Positions 37,501 to 47,939 of a DNA stretch of 64,000 nucleotides are shown here, piece by piece. Every line of letters begins with the position of its first letter. Within the stretch, counting starts at the first letter, position 1. The notes under the pieces are model-generated. The model saw only the letters and a program-made list of their open reading frames with translations. It did no database searches and was not told the DNA's origin. This stretch comes from Blumeriella jaapii (taxonomy: Eukaryota; Ascomycota; Leotiomycetes; Helotiales; Drepanopezizaceae): contig VWND01000095.1 of the NCBI GenBank assembly GCA_009599575.1, forward strand, positions 1,302,001 through 1,366,000, given 5' to 3'. The translations under genes and the position numbers were made by a program.

Positions 37501-37570
37501 AAGCAAAATAAACAAAATAATTTAAACGATAAGCGAAACGCTATTCTTCCGCAGAAACCGACAGCAAAAA
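34530..37570 (+). pseudogene. Extra downstream gene(s) of Gypsy D, unrecognised
   Basis: On the plus strand about 34530-35168 is open with only one TGA (near 34855, likely a former Trp codon), giving FDYKSFVKAKFVRKNFNYDK and KLIDDVMQSPKKVLIGCEIS. A second frame, about 35100-35725, gives KKRAISETFFIRKRKSFASL and KTLAAFKNVVPPSLIFQTLI. Further pieces (FCYFHIRYYAAYCDLITKKI about 36030; FKIHPGFYFAALIIRNLKN about 36550; DYYVLPAFAYNSEIIEAYL about 36740) follow. I recognise no family. Coding is inferred from long frames tolerating RIP. It could be an accessory gene of D or a captured gene. Confidence 0.5.
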
Positions 37571-37692
37571 GGCCAAAAACGGATTAAAAAACCGAAAAAA
37601 TATAGGCTTAAAAAGTTCGGTTTTTAATTAATTAATTTTTAAATCACATAAAATAAATTAAATTAAATTTATTAGAATTATGTTTTTCTTTG

Positions 37693-37714
37693 GTCGTAAT
37701 CAAAAACGATTACG
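37693..37714. repeat. Small hairpin before the D 3' LTR
   Basis: CGTAATC and GATTACG face each other across AAAAAC. It lies about 20 bases upstream of the A-rich tract that adjoins the right LTR. Confidence 0.5.
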
Positions 37715-37733
37715 TATATTATTTAAAATAAAA

Positions 37734-38000
37734 TATCAAACGGTAATACTTTATATTAATAAAAATTAGTAGTTTTAATTATAGTCGAAACATAAACCCC
37801 TCCGAAACCCTTTGCTATTAACTATTTTTAACAAATATAAAAGCAAAGCATTCTTTTAAATAATACCACAAATACGCAGTCTAATTCATATCTTCATTTA
37901 TTCTTTTTTTCCTTTCTTCAGTCTTTTCTAAGGATTTCCTAGACTATTTTACCCACCGACATATGGCCGTATCAGTCTGGTTTTCCTACCTACTTTTATA
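37734..38000 (+). repeat. Gypsy D 3' LTR, 267 bp
   Basis: TATCAAACGGTAATAC... to CCTACTTTTATA. The inner start is mutated and the outer ~100 bases (CCTAGACTATTTTACCCACC) intact, opposite to the left copy. Confidence 0.85.
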
Positions 38001-40184
38001 ATAATATAAAAGCGCTTTTCCGAAACGCTTTGCTTTCGATTTGGCAGCGTGTTTTACGGCCGATATCGAAACTGCGTTCGCCGCAAAAAAATATATTACG
38101 ATTATTATTTTAAACGTGCAAAACGCGTTCGACGCCGTTTTAACCCGACGCCTGCTTAAAAAAATAACCGAGCAAAAATGGCCTTTTTTATTTTTTTTAT
38201 TAATTAAATCGTTTTTTACGAAACGACGAATACAAATACAATTCGAAAAAAAAAACCACCGATTTCAGCTACGTTTATTACGATATTTTTTAAAAATCGC
38301 TATTTTCTTCGGTTTTGTATATATTATATTTAATAAAATTACTTAATCAAAACTTTATTTTTCGCTTTAAATACGCAGACGATATATTAATTTATCGTAT
38401 TTTATATAATTTAAACGATAATATCGAGCTATTTGCGAAAAACGTTCGCGATATTTTCGAATAAAAAAACGAATATAAAATCGCTTTCGCGCCGGAAAAA
38501 ATCGAAATAATATATATTATTACGCAAAACAACGATTACGCTTTTTCGATTATAATCGACGATAAAATTACGATCTTTTGTATTATTACGGCGAAAAAAA
38601 AACGAGCAATCCGCGTTGCGCTAATTAAAAGTCTAATTCGATCGAAAACTTATTTTTAAACGATACGTCAGAAAACGCGTAAATAAAACACGACAGGCGG
38701 CGTAATATATTAAAAGTTTCGGCCGAATTAATAACGGCCTTCCGGCTAGCGCGTTGCGAAAAACAATAATTATTTATATTTTTTTTTCGATATTATTTAA
38801 AACCGAAATTTAATACGCAAGCCGTACGAAATTTAAACGTCGAACCGAACGAAACAGCTAAATCAGCATCCGTTTCGGCGGTTATATCGATTTAATACAA
38901 AAAAACTATTATTTTAGCCGTACGAAAAGTATTTCTTATATAGCGCATTATTTTTTTTTATTATAATAATACGAAACGCAAATTTTTTTTCCGCGAGCGC
39001 GGCTTTAAAAAAAGCCAAAATACGCTTTGCGATAAAATTGCAAATCGTAAACGAAACGCATTTTTTGATCTAACGCATTTTTATTTTAATAATTTTTCGA
39101 AGCAGATACGCGAATATACATATGGCCGCCAAAACGAAAATTTAGCGCTTTAGCGATATTTTTTTATAAATCTTACGATTTAAATTAGTTTTTTCGCATT
39201 TTTCGCTCGGCAGCCGTACCGATTTTATTATAAACGTTAAAAAAAAAAAGGCCGCGAAAAACTTTAAAAAATAATAAGCAGAACTATTTTCCGAAAACGT
39301 TACGATTTTTTCGAACGGCTGCGAAAAATATAAAAACGGCGCTTATTTCGTAAGCTACGAATACGTTATATATCAAAACCGTAAGCAAATAGCGTTTGGA
39401 TACGATTCGATAAACGATTATTTTTACGTTTTCGACGCAAAAGCGATAGAAATATAAAAAAGCTTGCAAAAGGCTGCGAATATGCTAATCGAAATGCGTA
39501 CGTAAAAGCTATAAATATATATCGATAGCATTTTAATAATTTAAGAAATACGCGGAATACTTTTTTTTTTTTAATAAGCTTTTCTGGCCTATTAAAAAAT
39601 AATAGAAATATACGACGTAAAAATCAAATAAGCACCGGGCTATACGAGCATCGAAAGCAATAAGGCCGCCGACAAATTAACGAATGCGAATGCAAAAAAG
39701 ACCTTTTGGAACGAAAGTTTTGCGTCCGAACCGATTGTAAGTAAAATACGCTTCGATTTTAAAAAAATGCGAGATTCGCATCGAAGCCGCTAATAAAAAA
39801 CAGCTAGCAAAAAGCTTTTACGAAATTATAAGCGATAAAACCCGATTTACGCAATTAAATTTTTGCCGAAGTTCGATATGCCGAAACGATTGTTTTATTA
39901 TTATTTAACGACCAAAATTATTTATAAAAACTACGAATAATATTACGTTAAATATAATTATACCGATGTTAAATTACGTTGCAAATATAAAAAGCTTAAG
40001 ATTCTATTACATTTAATACTATGCCGCCGCGCGATTAAACGTTTTTAATTGGCCCAAAAAAACTCGACCAAACGTTTTTTTCCGAATCGAACGAAAAGCC
40101 GTAATATTTTTTAAAAACCTGCTTCGCGAATTAAAAAATTTTGTAACGTTTTTACGCGTTATTACTACAATCTTTCAAATATAA
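38001..40184 (+). pseudogene. LINE G ORF2, RT core, RNase H and C-terminus
   Basis: RT: DIETAFAAKKYITIIILNVQ, NAFDAVLTRRLLKK, then KYADDILIYR with the catalytic YADD intact at 38372-38383. RNase H: YKNGAYFVSYEYVIYQ (about 39340), AKAIEI, and APGYTSIESNKAADKL (about 39632). A Cys/His tail (LRCKYKKLKILLHLILC, near 39975) and LKNFVTFLRVITTIFQI end at TAA about 40182, aligned with the TGA of the short copy near 2056. Confidence 0.85.
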
Positions 40185-40433
40185 CCAGTTTTACTACTTA
40201 GGGGCGCCTGTGGGTGGGATTACAACCGATTCAACACCGAGTCAAATCCGAGTTAACACTTGGCGTAAAATTAACTCCGAGTATAATCAAAGTTAACACG
40301 CGATTAAATGAAAATTAATCTTAAAGTTATTAAAAATTAATAAATACGATAGGTTGTATAATAATTCAAAGCTTCGAGAAAAATACAAATCTTATACGAA
40401 TTAGTTATTACCCTTTATCAACGCTTTTATTAA

Positions 40434-41442
40434 CACCATTTCGCTGCCACTATTTCGCTGCTACCACCACTAATACCACTAACACTACCAACACCTCGCC
40501 GCCACCACTTCGCTGCCACTATCTCGCTGCCACCACTTCGCTGCCACCACCTCGCTGCCACCACCTCGCTGCCACCACCTCGCTGCCACCACCTCGCTGC
40601 CATCACCTCGCTGCCATCACCTCGTCGCCACCACCACCATTACTATTACCACCACTACCACCACTACCACCACCACCACTATTATCACCACTACCACCAC
40701 CACTTCGCTGCCACCACCTCGTCGCTACCACCACCACCACCACCACCACTACTACCACCACTACCACCACTACCTCGTCGCCACCACCTCGTCGCCACCA
40801 CCTCGTCGCCACCACCACTACCACCATTATCACTACTACCACCACTACCACCACTACCACCACTACCACCATTACCACCACTACCACCACTACTATCACT
40901 ACCACCACTATTACCATTACTACCATTATTTTGCTGTCACCACCTCGCTGCCACCATTTCGCTGCTACCATCCCGTCGCTACTACTACCACCACGATTAC
41001 TATCATTACTATCACCACCACTATTATTACCATCACCTCGTCGCCACCACTATTACCACCACTACTACCATTACCACCATTACCATCACCACTTCGCTGC
41101 CACCACCTCGTCGCTACCACCACCACCACCACCACCACTATTACCATCATTACCACCACTACCTCGTCGCCACCACTTCGTCGCCACCATCTCGTCGCCA
41201 CCACCACTACCACCACTACCACCACTACCACCACTACCACCACTACCACCACTACCACCACTATTACTATTACCACCATTACCACCATTACTATCACTAC
41301 CGCTATTATTACTACTATTACCATCATTTTGCTGCCACCACCTCGCTGCCACCACCTCGTTGCCACCACCTCGCTGCCACCATCTCGTCGCCATTATCAC
41401 CACTACTACTATTATCATCACCATCATCATTATTATTATCAC
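40434..41442. repeat. Left microsatellite arm of H (ACC-rich)
   Basis: About 1 kb built from CCACCACTACCACCACTACC-type runs and 15-bp units CTCGCTGCCACCACC / CTCGTCGCCACCACC. Departures from the unit are mostly C-to-T on this strand. The very long Pro/Leu/His or Val-only translations are by-products of the repeat. Confidence 0.9.
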
Positions 41443-41628
41443 TATTTGTATTTTCAAAAAAAATATAAAAGTTTATTACATTTATTTTTCCGCTGCTATT
41501 ACTTCGCTGCTATTATTATTATTTCGCTAATACTATTTTGCTAGAAAAAATAACGAAAAGCCGAACAGCCGAACAGCCGAATAGCCGAACAATCGAATAA
41601 GCTGAATAGTTATAATAATAGCAGAAAG
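41443..41628. other. Spacer between the arms of H
   Basis: AT-rich loop of about 190 bp with a short array of AGCCGAAC/AGCCGAAT units at about 41560-41607. No gene. Confidence 0.7.
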
Positions 41629-42558
41629 GTGGTGGTGATAATGGTGGTAGTGGTGGTGGTAGTGGTGGTAATAGTGGTGGTGATAGTGGTGGTAATAGTG
41701 GTGGTGGTGGTGGTGGCGACGAGGTGGTGGCAGCGAGGTGGTGGCAGCGAGGTGGTGGTGGTAGTGGTGATGATGGTGGTGGTGGTGGTAATAGTGGTGG
41801 TGGTGGTAATGGTGGTGATAGTGGTGGTGGTGGTGGTGGCGACGAGGTGGTGGCAGCGAAATGGTGGCAGCGAGGTGGTGGTGGTAGTAATGGTGATAAT
41901 GGTGGTAGTAGTGGTGGTGATAATGGTGGTGATAGTGGTGATAGTAGTGGTGATGGTGGTAGTGGTGGTGGTGATGGTGGTGGCGACGAGATGGTGGCAG
42001 CGAGGTGGTGGCAGCGAGGTGGTGGCAGCAAAATAATGGTAGTAGTGGTAATAATGGTGGTAGTAGTGGTAATGGTGGTAATGGTGGTGATAATGGTAGT
42101 AGTGGTAGTGGTGGTAGTGGTGGTAATAATGGTAGTGGTGGTAATAGTGGTGATAGTGGTGGCGACGAGGTAGTAGCAGCGAAATGGTGGCAGCGAGGTG
42201 GTGGGTGGCAGCGAGGTGGTGGCAGCGAGGTGGTGGCAGCGAGGTGGTGGCAGCGAAGTGATGGCAGCGAGATGGTGGCAGCGAGGTGGTGGCAGCGAGA
42301 TGATGGCAGCGAGGTGGTGGTAGTAGTGGTGATAATGGTGGTGATGGTGGGTAATGATGGTGGTGATGGTAGTGGTGGTAATAATAGTAATAGTGGTGGC
42401 GACGAGATGGTGGCAGCGAGATGGTGGCAGCGAGATGGTGGCAGCGAGATGGTGGCAGCGAGATGGTGGCAGCGAGATGGTGGCAGCGAGGTGATGGCAG
42501 CGAGGTGGTGGCAGCGAGGTGGTGGCAGCGAAGTGGTGGCAGCGAGATGATGGTAGCG
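41629..42558. repeat. Right microsatellite arm of H (GGT-rich), inverted copy
   Basis: Complementary to the left arm: GTGGTGGTAGTGGTGG runs and the 15-bp unit GGTGGTGGCAGCGAG repeated many times (for example 42190-42300 and 42400-42540). Departures are mainly G-to-A. With the left arm it forms a very large inverted repeat. Confidence 0.9.
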
Positions 42559-42639
42559 AAAATGTTATTAAATATAATATTTAATAAACGAAGTTTAATA
42601 TAAGATTTTTAATTGAAATTCGAAAGGTTTGGTATATAT

Positions 42640-43011
42640 TAAATATCGATTTAATTTAATTGTATAAATTTGTTTCGGTATTAACACCGAGTATAATCGG
42701 TTTTTTAACACCGATTATATTCGGTAATACCGATTATACTCGGTGTTAAATCGTTATATCGATGTAAAAGTAAACCGCGCCACTTCGGTATTAACACCGA
42801 TTAGCAACCGATTATACCCGTTTTTAAAACCGATTATACACCGATTATAATCGAATTAAAACCGGTTATAATCGGTATTTAATCGATTATAATCGGTGTA
42901 TAATCGGTTTTAAAATCGATTACAATCGGTATATACCCGGTTTTAAAACCGATTATAATCGGTGTATACCCGGTTTTGCAACCGGGTATAATCGGTTGTG
43001 ATCCGACCCTA
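42640..43011. repeat. Subterminal palindrome array of H
   Basis: At least a dozen related sites built on ACCGATTATAATCGGT and half-sites AACACCGA / ATAATCGGT, plus CCGGTTTTGCAACCGGG near the end. The left side (40220-40310) has only a few related half-sites such as CACCGAGT and TCCGAGTTAACAC. Such arrays often bind a transposase; inference only. Confidence 0.75.
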
Positions 43012-43025
43012 GATAAGCCGTACGG

Positions 43026-43547
43026 TACACGTATATTATTTGCTTTAATCGATTGCAGTTCAAACAAAATAAGCTGCGTACGGCCGCGCGAAGCGACGTT
43101 ACAACGGAGCGAATATTATTTTGCATATTTATATAACGGATAATTTTTTATTTTAATAGGCGCAAGCTTGTTTTTCGCTTTTGATTTTTTGGATTCGGAT
43201 ATTTAAATATTGCTTTTCTTTTTTTTTTCTCGGCCTATTGGCCATACTATTATGCGTTTTTACGCAACCGACAAATCATATTTTAATCGGTGCCGTATAT
43301 ATATTTTTTAGGCTTTTTTTTAGACTTTACGCTTATATTTTTCACTGACGGATTATCGCAAAAGACGGCGAAAGACGTAGTCGACAGCAGCTTTAGCTGT
43401 ATTAATACGAATTGCTTTCGGAATCGTATTTTGTATTTAATTTCTTAGCTTAGCACGTTTTCGTACCCCCTGGAAGGTCCTAAAAGGGCAGCCTCTCGGC
43501 TGCACTCCGCTAAACGTTAATCAATACTACTACTACTACTACTACTA
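43026..43547 (+). other. LINE G 3' UTR and TAC-repeat tail
   Basis: Continues the LINE after H: the CpG-rich block GCGTACGGCCGCGCGAAGCG (about 43075) matches the copy near 2118. The last ~120 bases are unmutated (CCCCCTGGAAGGTCCTAAAA, CAGCCTCTCGGCTGCACTCC). The element ends in TAC repeats at about 43525-43549, a simple-repeat tail as in some LINEs in place of poly(A). Confidence 0.85.
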
Positions 43548-43561
43548 CTCGATATTTTCGC

Positions 43562-43944
43562 TTACGCGGTAAAACAAAACGATATAATAATATTATTTAA
43601 ACCAAACTAATTAATTAAACTTAAAAGCTAAATATTTAAACGGTATAATACTGGAAAAAAAAAGCGTTTCAAAAAAAAGTGATTTAAAACTTCGAAGCCG
43701 AATTTGCCAACTTCCGAAAACAAGCTTCTATTAATCAGAACACATTAAGCACCGAAAGAAAAACATTTGCTTTCCTCGACTCCGATAAATTTACTGGTTC
43801 GGATGATATTAGAAACGTTACAAAGCATTTTACCATTTTTTTTAAAAATATAATTTTAAAATTTCGCTTTAATTAAAATTAATATACGACCGAACAGAAT
43901 CGTATAAACTACTTTTTCTTCCGCTTATCCGATACAACCAAAAG
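43562..43944 (+). pseudogene. Gypsy F gag, first part
   Basis: After the LINE, F continues with a gag-like frame: FAFLDSDKFTGSDDIRNVTK near 43770 resembles the P-x-x-F-x-G-x start of Gypsy capsid regions. It is cut at 43944 by Copia E and continues at 50098. Confidence 0.65.
43940..43944. repeat. Target duplication of Copia E (left)
   Basis: AAAAG at 43940-43944 against AAAAA at 50093-50097; one mismatch, explainable by G-to-A. Confidence 0.65.
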
Positions 43945-44146
43945 TGTTGGTATCACATAAGGGGGGGGGTGTGTATACACAGGGTTGAGATATTGCAATA
44001 ACTGGGGTTGTATTACGGAAGAGATCTAAGGAGTAAACTAGTTATCGCACGGGTATGTGTAAGTAGGGCTGCACGCTTGCAGCCTACCGTCGTCACGTGG
44101 TGTGATTATGTGATTGTGCGCATAATCAATCATTACCATATACCCA
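43945..44146 (-). repeat. Copia E 3' LTR (left), 202 bp
   Basis: Starts TGTTGGTATCACATAAGGGG, contains GTCACGTGG at 44092-44100 and ends CATATACCCA. Outer start intact, inner end mutated (ATAATCAATCATTACC). Confidence 0.88.
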
Positions 44147-44232
44147 TATTGGCAACTCTTTTATAAAGATTAATCATAGCTAATTAGCTAGACTCTTTTT
44201 AATTGTACATGTAATCAATCGTTTCTTTTTTA

Positions 44233-44463
44233 CTATTTTTCTACCCAACCTTCTATTTTTACGTCAATTTCGTTTTTGTTAATAAAAATAATAAAAGCCT
44301 TATTAGGGTTTGCCTTCGTCATAATATCCGCCGGATTATCTTTTCCGTTAATCCATTTAACCTCTGATAACTTTCTTTTTTTATAACTTTGGCGGAAAGC
44401 CATAATATTAATCATAAAACGTTTCTTTTTTGTTATTTCTAATTTAACCAAACACTTATACAA
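44233..44463 (-). pseudogene. Copia E RNase H C-terminus
   Basis: Reads LSEVKWINGKDNPADIMTKA followed by NPNKAF, the closing motif of fungal Copia polyproteins. An open frame of 76 codons survives. Confidence 0.88.
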
Positions 44464-44949
44464 AAAGTATAAATCAGTGCAAATTACTATTGAAATATCG
44501 AGGAAATTAAGCTTTTAAATAATCATACGTAAAATTATAACGATGCAAATAGCGATATCTATTTCAAAAACCATTTCGTATATTTTTGAAGCTAGTACGC
44601 TTCGTATAACTTTTTGGCATTTAATTAAGCTTGCTGCAATAAGATTCCCTTTCATTTTAAATGAATTGTCAAATTAAATTTTATTAGCTAGAAAAACCTC
44701 GTAGCCAATTTACGAACTGCAGTTTTTATTATTAGCAAATAAGCCGTTAACAAATACAAATAGCTTTGCAATAGCAAAATCGACCTGTATAAATAAAAAT
44801 CCTCGATTTTAATTGTTTATTATTTATCGAATTCGTTTATTAATTATATCGATATTTAATTAAATAAGATTTTCTATTTATATTTGTACAGCTATTAAAA
44901 AGTCGAAAATAATCTCGGATTAACACAAACTAGCAATATAAGCTCTTCG

Positions 44950-45900
44950 AGCGCGCTAGGCGAAATAATTGCTTTTATCGTTTTTAATTAACTCGAGTTT
45001 TTTTGCTTAATCCTTTTGTTTAAAAAAAATAAAACCTTTTGATTTATATAGGGCTTTTCCGTTAAAAATCAAAACGTTGTTTTCATTTAGTATATTTTTA
45101 AGCTTCGCATTAAAATCTGCTGCTTACAATTCGGCCTTTTTTAAAGCCGAAAAAAAAACGTCGTTTGCTAGCTGCAACGTGTCGTTTGTTTGCATTTTCA
45201 CAATTGCGAAAGCAAAAATAATAAAAATAAGCAAGCAGAGGTCGTATATTAACGTAATTATATAAAACTTATTTTTATGATACTTATAATACGTATCCCA
45301 CTAATGCGTATCTGCCTCTGCTATACCGTACAAAAGCTTATAAATTAACAGAATCGAGCTTTTTAAATAGCTAGATCGTAGCTTTTTTAAAAAGATGCGT
45401 TAAAATCTGTCTTTTTAAAAACTTATTAACGCTTACATAAACTTGAATAATATCCTTCAAATGCAATATAGCGTTGCAAATATATTCGAAAATTAAAGCG
45501 AAAGCTATAATCAATTTCTGGCTGTTTCGCTAAATAATAAATAATTAAATAAAAATATCGTATTTCTTATCGTCGTTATAAACTTAAATTACTAATTTAA
45601 ATTTCTCGAATAATATAATTGTATTTTTTGCCTTTGATTTCATTTACAATTCGTAAATTAAAAATTCGGCCGTGGTGAAAAATGGAATTATATTATACAA
45701 TCTCAAAAACGCCTTTCTCGATCAAGCCTTTTATTTCTATTCTTCTAAAAGCTTCAAAAGGCTCGCCGAAGATTATAATAACACTTTTTTGGCGTAGCTT
45801 AACTAAGTATTCAGCGTTTGCCTTTTTTTTATATATAAGATAGCTTGCAATACAATCGTCGAAAAAGTTAGTTTTAATAGTCTTTGCAAAAAAACAATAT
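44950..45900 (-). pseudogene. Copia E reverse transcriptase
   Basis: Minus strand shows YDLCLLIF...VKMQTNDTLQLAND with MQTNDT at 45195-45178. In one fungal Copia group MQTDDT stands in the place of YVDD; here Asp is replaced by Asn. Confidence 0.75.
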
Positions 45901-46218
45901 ATTAATATTATCCTTTCTTATATTTCTTTTCTTAAATTCGTAAAACTCGTCAGTTGTGAATAACTGCTGCTGCTGTTGCTCCCTAATTTTTCGAAAAAAA
46001 ACGCGTATTTTGATGCTTTGGCGAACTTATGTAATTTCCGGAGATTGAATTGGTTTTGCAATAAGCTGTACAATTGCAATTGGTGCAATAGTCGCAGCTG
46101 GTGGTGTAACTTCTGGAAAATACTTCTTAACAATTGGTTTATCGAGGTTTTCACCGTTTAATTTGCTATAATAAGGCTTGATTAACGTAATTCGGAAATC
46201 TAAAGCTTTATCGTTGAC

Positions 46219-46648
46219 TTAAACTTTGCAAATGTTGCTATCCTTTGAAATAAGCTTATAAAAGCCTGACCAATTTCCTTTTTTTCTATATACGCGTACG
46301 TCTAATTGCAAAAGAAAATTGAATAGGTATTTCCAGAGTATTCGGGCTATTTCTAATACGTAGGGCTTCCGAAACTTTGCGTTTAGCCTGGATTCGCCGA
46401 ATTTCTTAAATTGCAAAACGTAGCGCATTACGTCTTTTTGTTACAAAAGCAAAAAAAGCGTTTGTTTTTAATAAACGGAGGTATACGCCGTATACTAGCA
46501 AAATGGATACAATACCGCCTGAATTCGCAATATCGTTTATAATTTTAAAAGCTATTTTTAAAATTATATGCTTATCGAAGCTTTTATTTTTCAATTGCTT
46601 TTTCAGAATATTATAAATTCGTCTGAAAAAGCCGTAGTAACGTTCCAC
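46219..46648 (-). pseudogene. Copia E integrase
   Basis: MERYYGFFRRIYNILKKQ...IAFKIINDIANSGGIVSILL matches the end of the Copia integrase core (E-R-x-H-x-x-L-R-R), and the overlapping frame continues DVRVYRKKGNWSGFYKLISK, the C-terminal integrase module. His of ERYH is Tyr. Confidence 0.82.
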
Positions 46649-47939
46649 TTTGCTAATACTATTATAAGCTTCGACTGGAACGATTTTAATATTATATCTT
46701 ATAAAACGTGTTTATTAACGAAACTTTTGAAAAATTAAATTAGTTCCTGAATCAACGACAATTACGTCGGATAGATTTAAATAAAAATCGATCTAATACA
46801 ACCGAAATATATCTCATACGTGTTTTGCAATTATATTTTTTAAAAAACCATCAAAGCTGTAAATAGTGGCTAAATCTACGATATAAAAGACTAAGTCGCC
46901 GTCGATATATATAATATTCACAATTATTAAATAATTGAATTTATAATCGTTTTTTAATAAAATCTTAAATCGGCGAAAAGCTTGCTCGTATAATTAGCAT
47001 TAAAAACAGTATTTTGCAATTTTTTCTAAAATAGCAGTTTCGAATTCCTGCTTTGCTCGTTTCAAGATAGCCGCAAAACGCTGTACAAAAAAAGTGTTCC
47101 CAACGTTTATAAATCTGGCATAGTTCCAGTTTTGTAAAATAGCAAAATAAGATTTCTTAAATATTAAGCAGCATAAATAAATATTCTTATTTCCGAATTA
47201 CTAATACGCCAAAGCCATTTTTTTATACAAGCATATTATGCAAATTATCGAAATAAATATAAAAAACATTTATGTTTTTTAAACAAATTAAAAAAAAGAT
47301 ATCAGTATTAACGATATAAAACTTAATTTTGCTAATAAATATTGCAATAAAAATTGTTCCTTGGATATTTACAGAAGTTACCCCAAAGCTAATCGTATTT
47401 TTTCTTAAAAAAAAAAATCAAAAGCAAGCTGGAATAGCAATTTTTTAAAAGTTTTAAACTAAAATATACCATCTGAAAACTTGCCAACTGCACCTGAATC
47501 TGGAAAAAATCCTTAAAACTTATATAAAAAGTATTTCGAGCCTGAGATATACGTTTCTAATAGGGATTTATCGTCCCTTTAAATAGAAAAGTTTATAAAA
47601 TCAAGCTTTATAAAAGCGTGGTAAGCAGATCGCTTTTATAGAATAATTAAAACTTCGACTTTTATTACCTTACCAGCTTTTATATAAAAAGTTTAAATAA
47701 AAAAATTATCGTTTCGGTCTTAATACTTATCCCTACCGTAATAGCCGTTCTCGGCGTTCTATATATTATATTAGTCGGAAAAAAAAAAAGGGCGTCTTCC
47801 AAGCTTTCAACGCCTTCGTATTGCGCAAAAAAGCTTATATATTATTATACAATCGAAAAAACCTTAATAAAATAAGCTTTATTAGCGCTATATTCGTCGT
47901 ATGCTTTTTTTCGTTTTTTTTTAAAGTATTTTGTTAACC

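Larger units (their letters stand above)
26703..38000 (+). mobile_element. Gypsy element D, 11.3 kb, with a large extra region after pol
   Basis: D has 267-bp LTRs (TGTAAAACGG... and TATCAAACGG..., both ending TTTTATA) and probable 4-bp duplication ATAA. Plus strand: gag (27740-28990), protease (29850-30170), RT (30880-31500), RNase H (31700-32260), integrase (32570-33690), then about 3 kb of further open blocks (34530-37570) before the 3' LTR. At 11.3 kb with no nested element found, it is roughly twice a usual fungal Gypsy. No chromodomain was seen. Confidence 0.85.
40199..43011. mobile_element. Element H: palindromic microsatellite-bearing element in the LINE 3' UTR
   Basis: H interrupts the LINE about 15 bases after the ORF2 stop; the uninterrupted sequence is seen in the copy near 2060-2085. 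Left end TAGGGGCGCC...GGGATTACAACCGATT and inverted right end TAGGGTCGGATCACAACCGATT form imperfect terminal inverted repeats, with TA at both tips. Inside are two microsatellite arms in inverted order. No transposase is present, so it would be non-autonomous. The exact right border is uncertain because 43012-43025 has no counterpart in the short LINE copy. Confidence 0.6.
23084..43547 (+). mobile_element. Tad1-like LINE G, apparently full length, split by D and H
   Basis: The LINE is flanked by CTCGATATTTTCGC at 23070-23083 and 43548-43561 (14 bp) and ends in a TAC-repeat tail. Its own parts are 23084-26702, 38001-40198 and 43012-43547, about 6.3 kb. ORF1 carries CCHC-type knuckles (24400-24560); ORF2 carries an APE-type endonuclease (IINGDFNI near 25504), RT with YADD (38372-38383), and RNase H (39310-39690). 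RIP-mutated except near the 3' end. Confidence 0.88.

Noticed and set aside
42180..42560. CRISPR-like array of GGTGGTGGCAGCGAG units
   Set aside because: The units are head-to-tail tandem copies without unique spacers, in a fungal genome; this is a minisatellite.
40603..42603. Long open frames on both strands coding poly-Val, Pro/Leu/His-rich or WWQRGGGSE-repeat proteins
   Set aside because: They are translations of the trinucleotide and 15-bp repeats in H, open in several frames at once, with no promoter or domain.
45976..46161. Small plus-strand frame rich in Asn and Trp
   Set aside because: Antisense shadow of the Copia E linker region.
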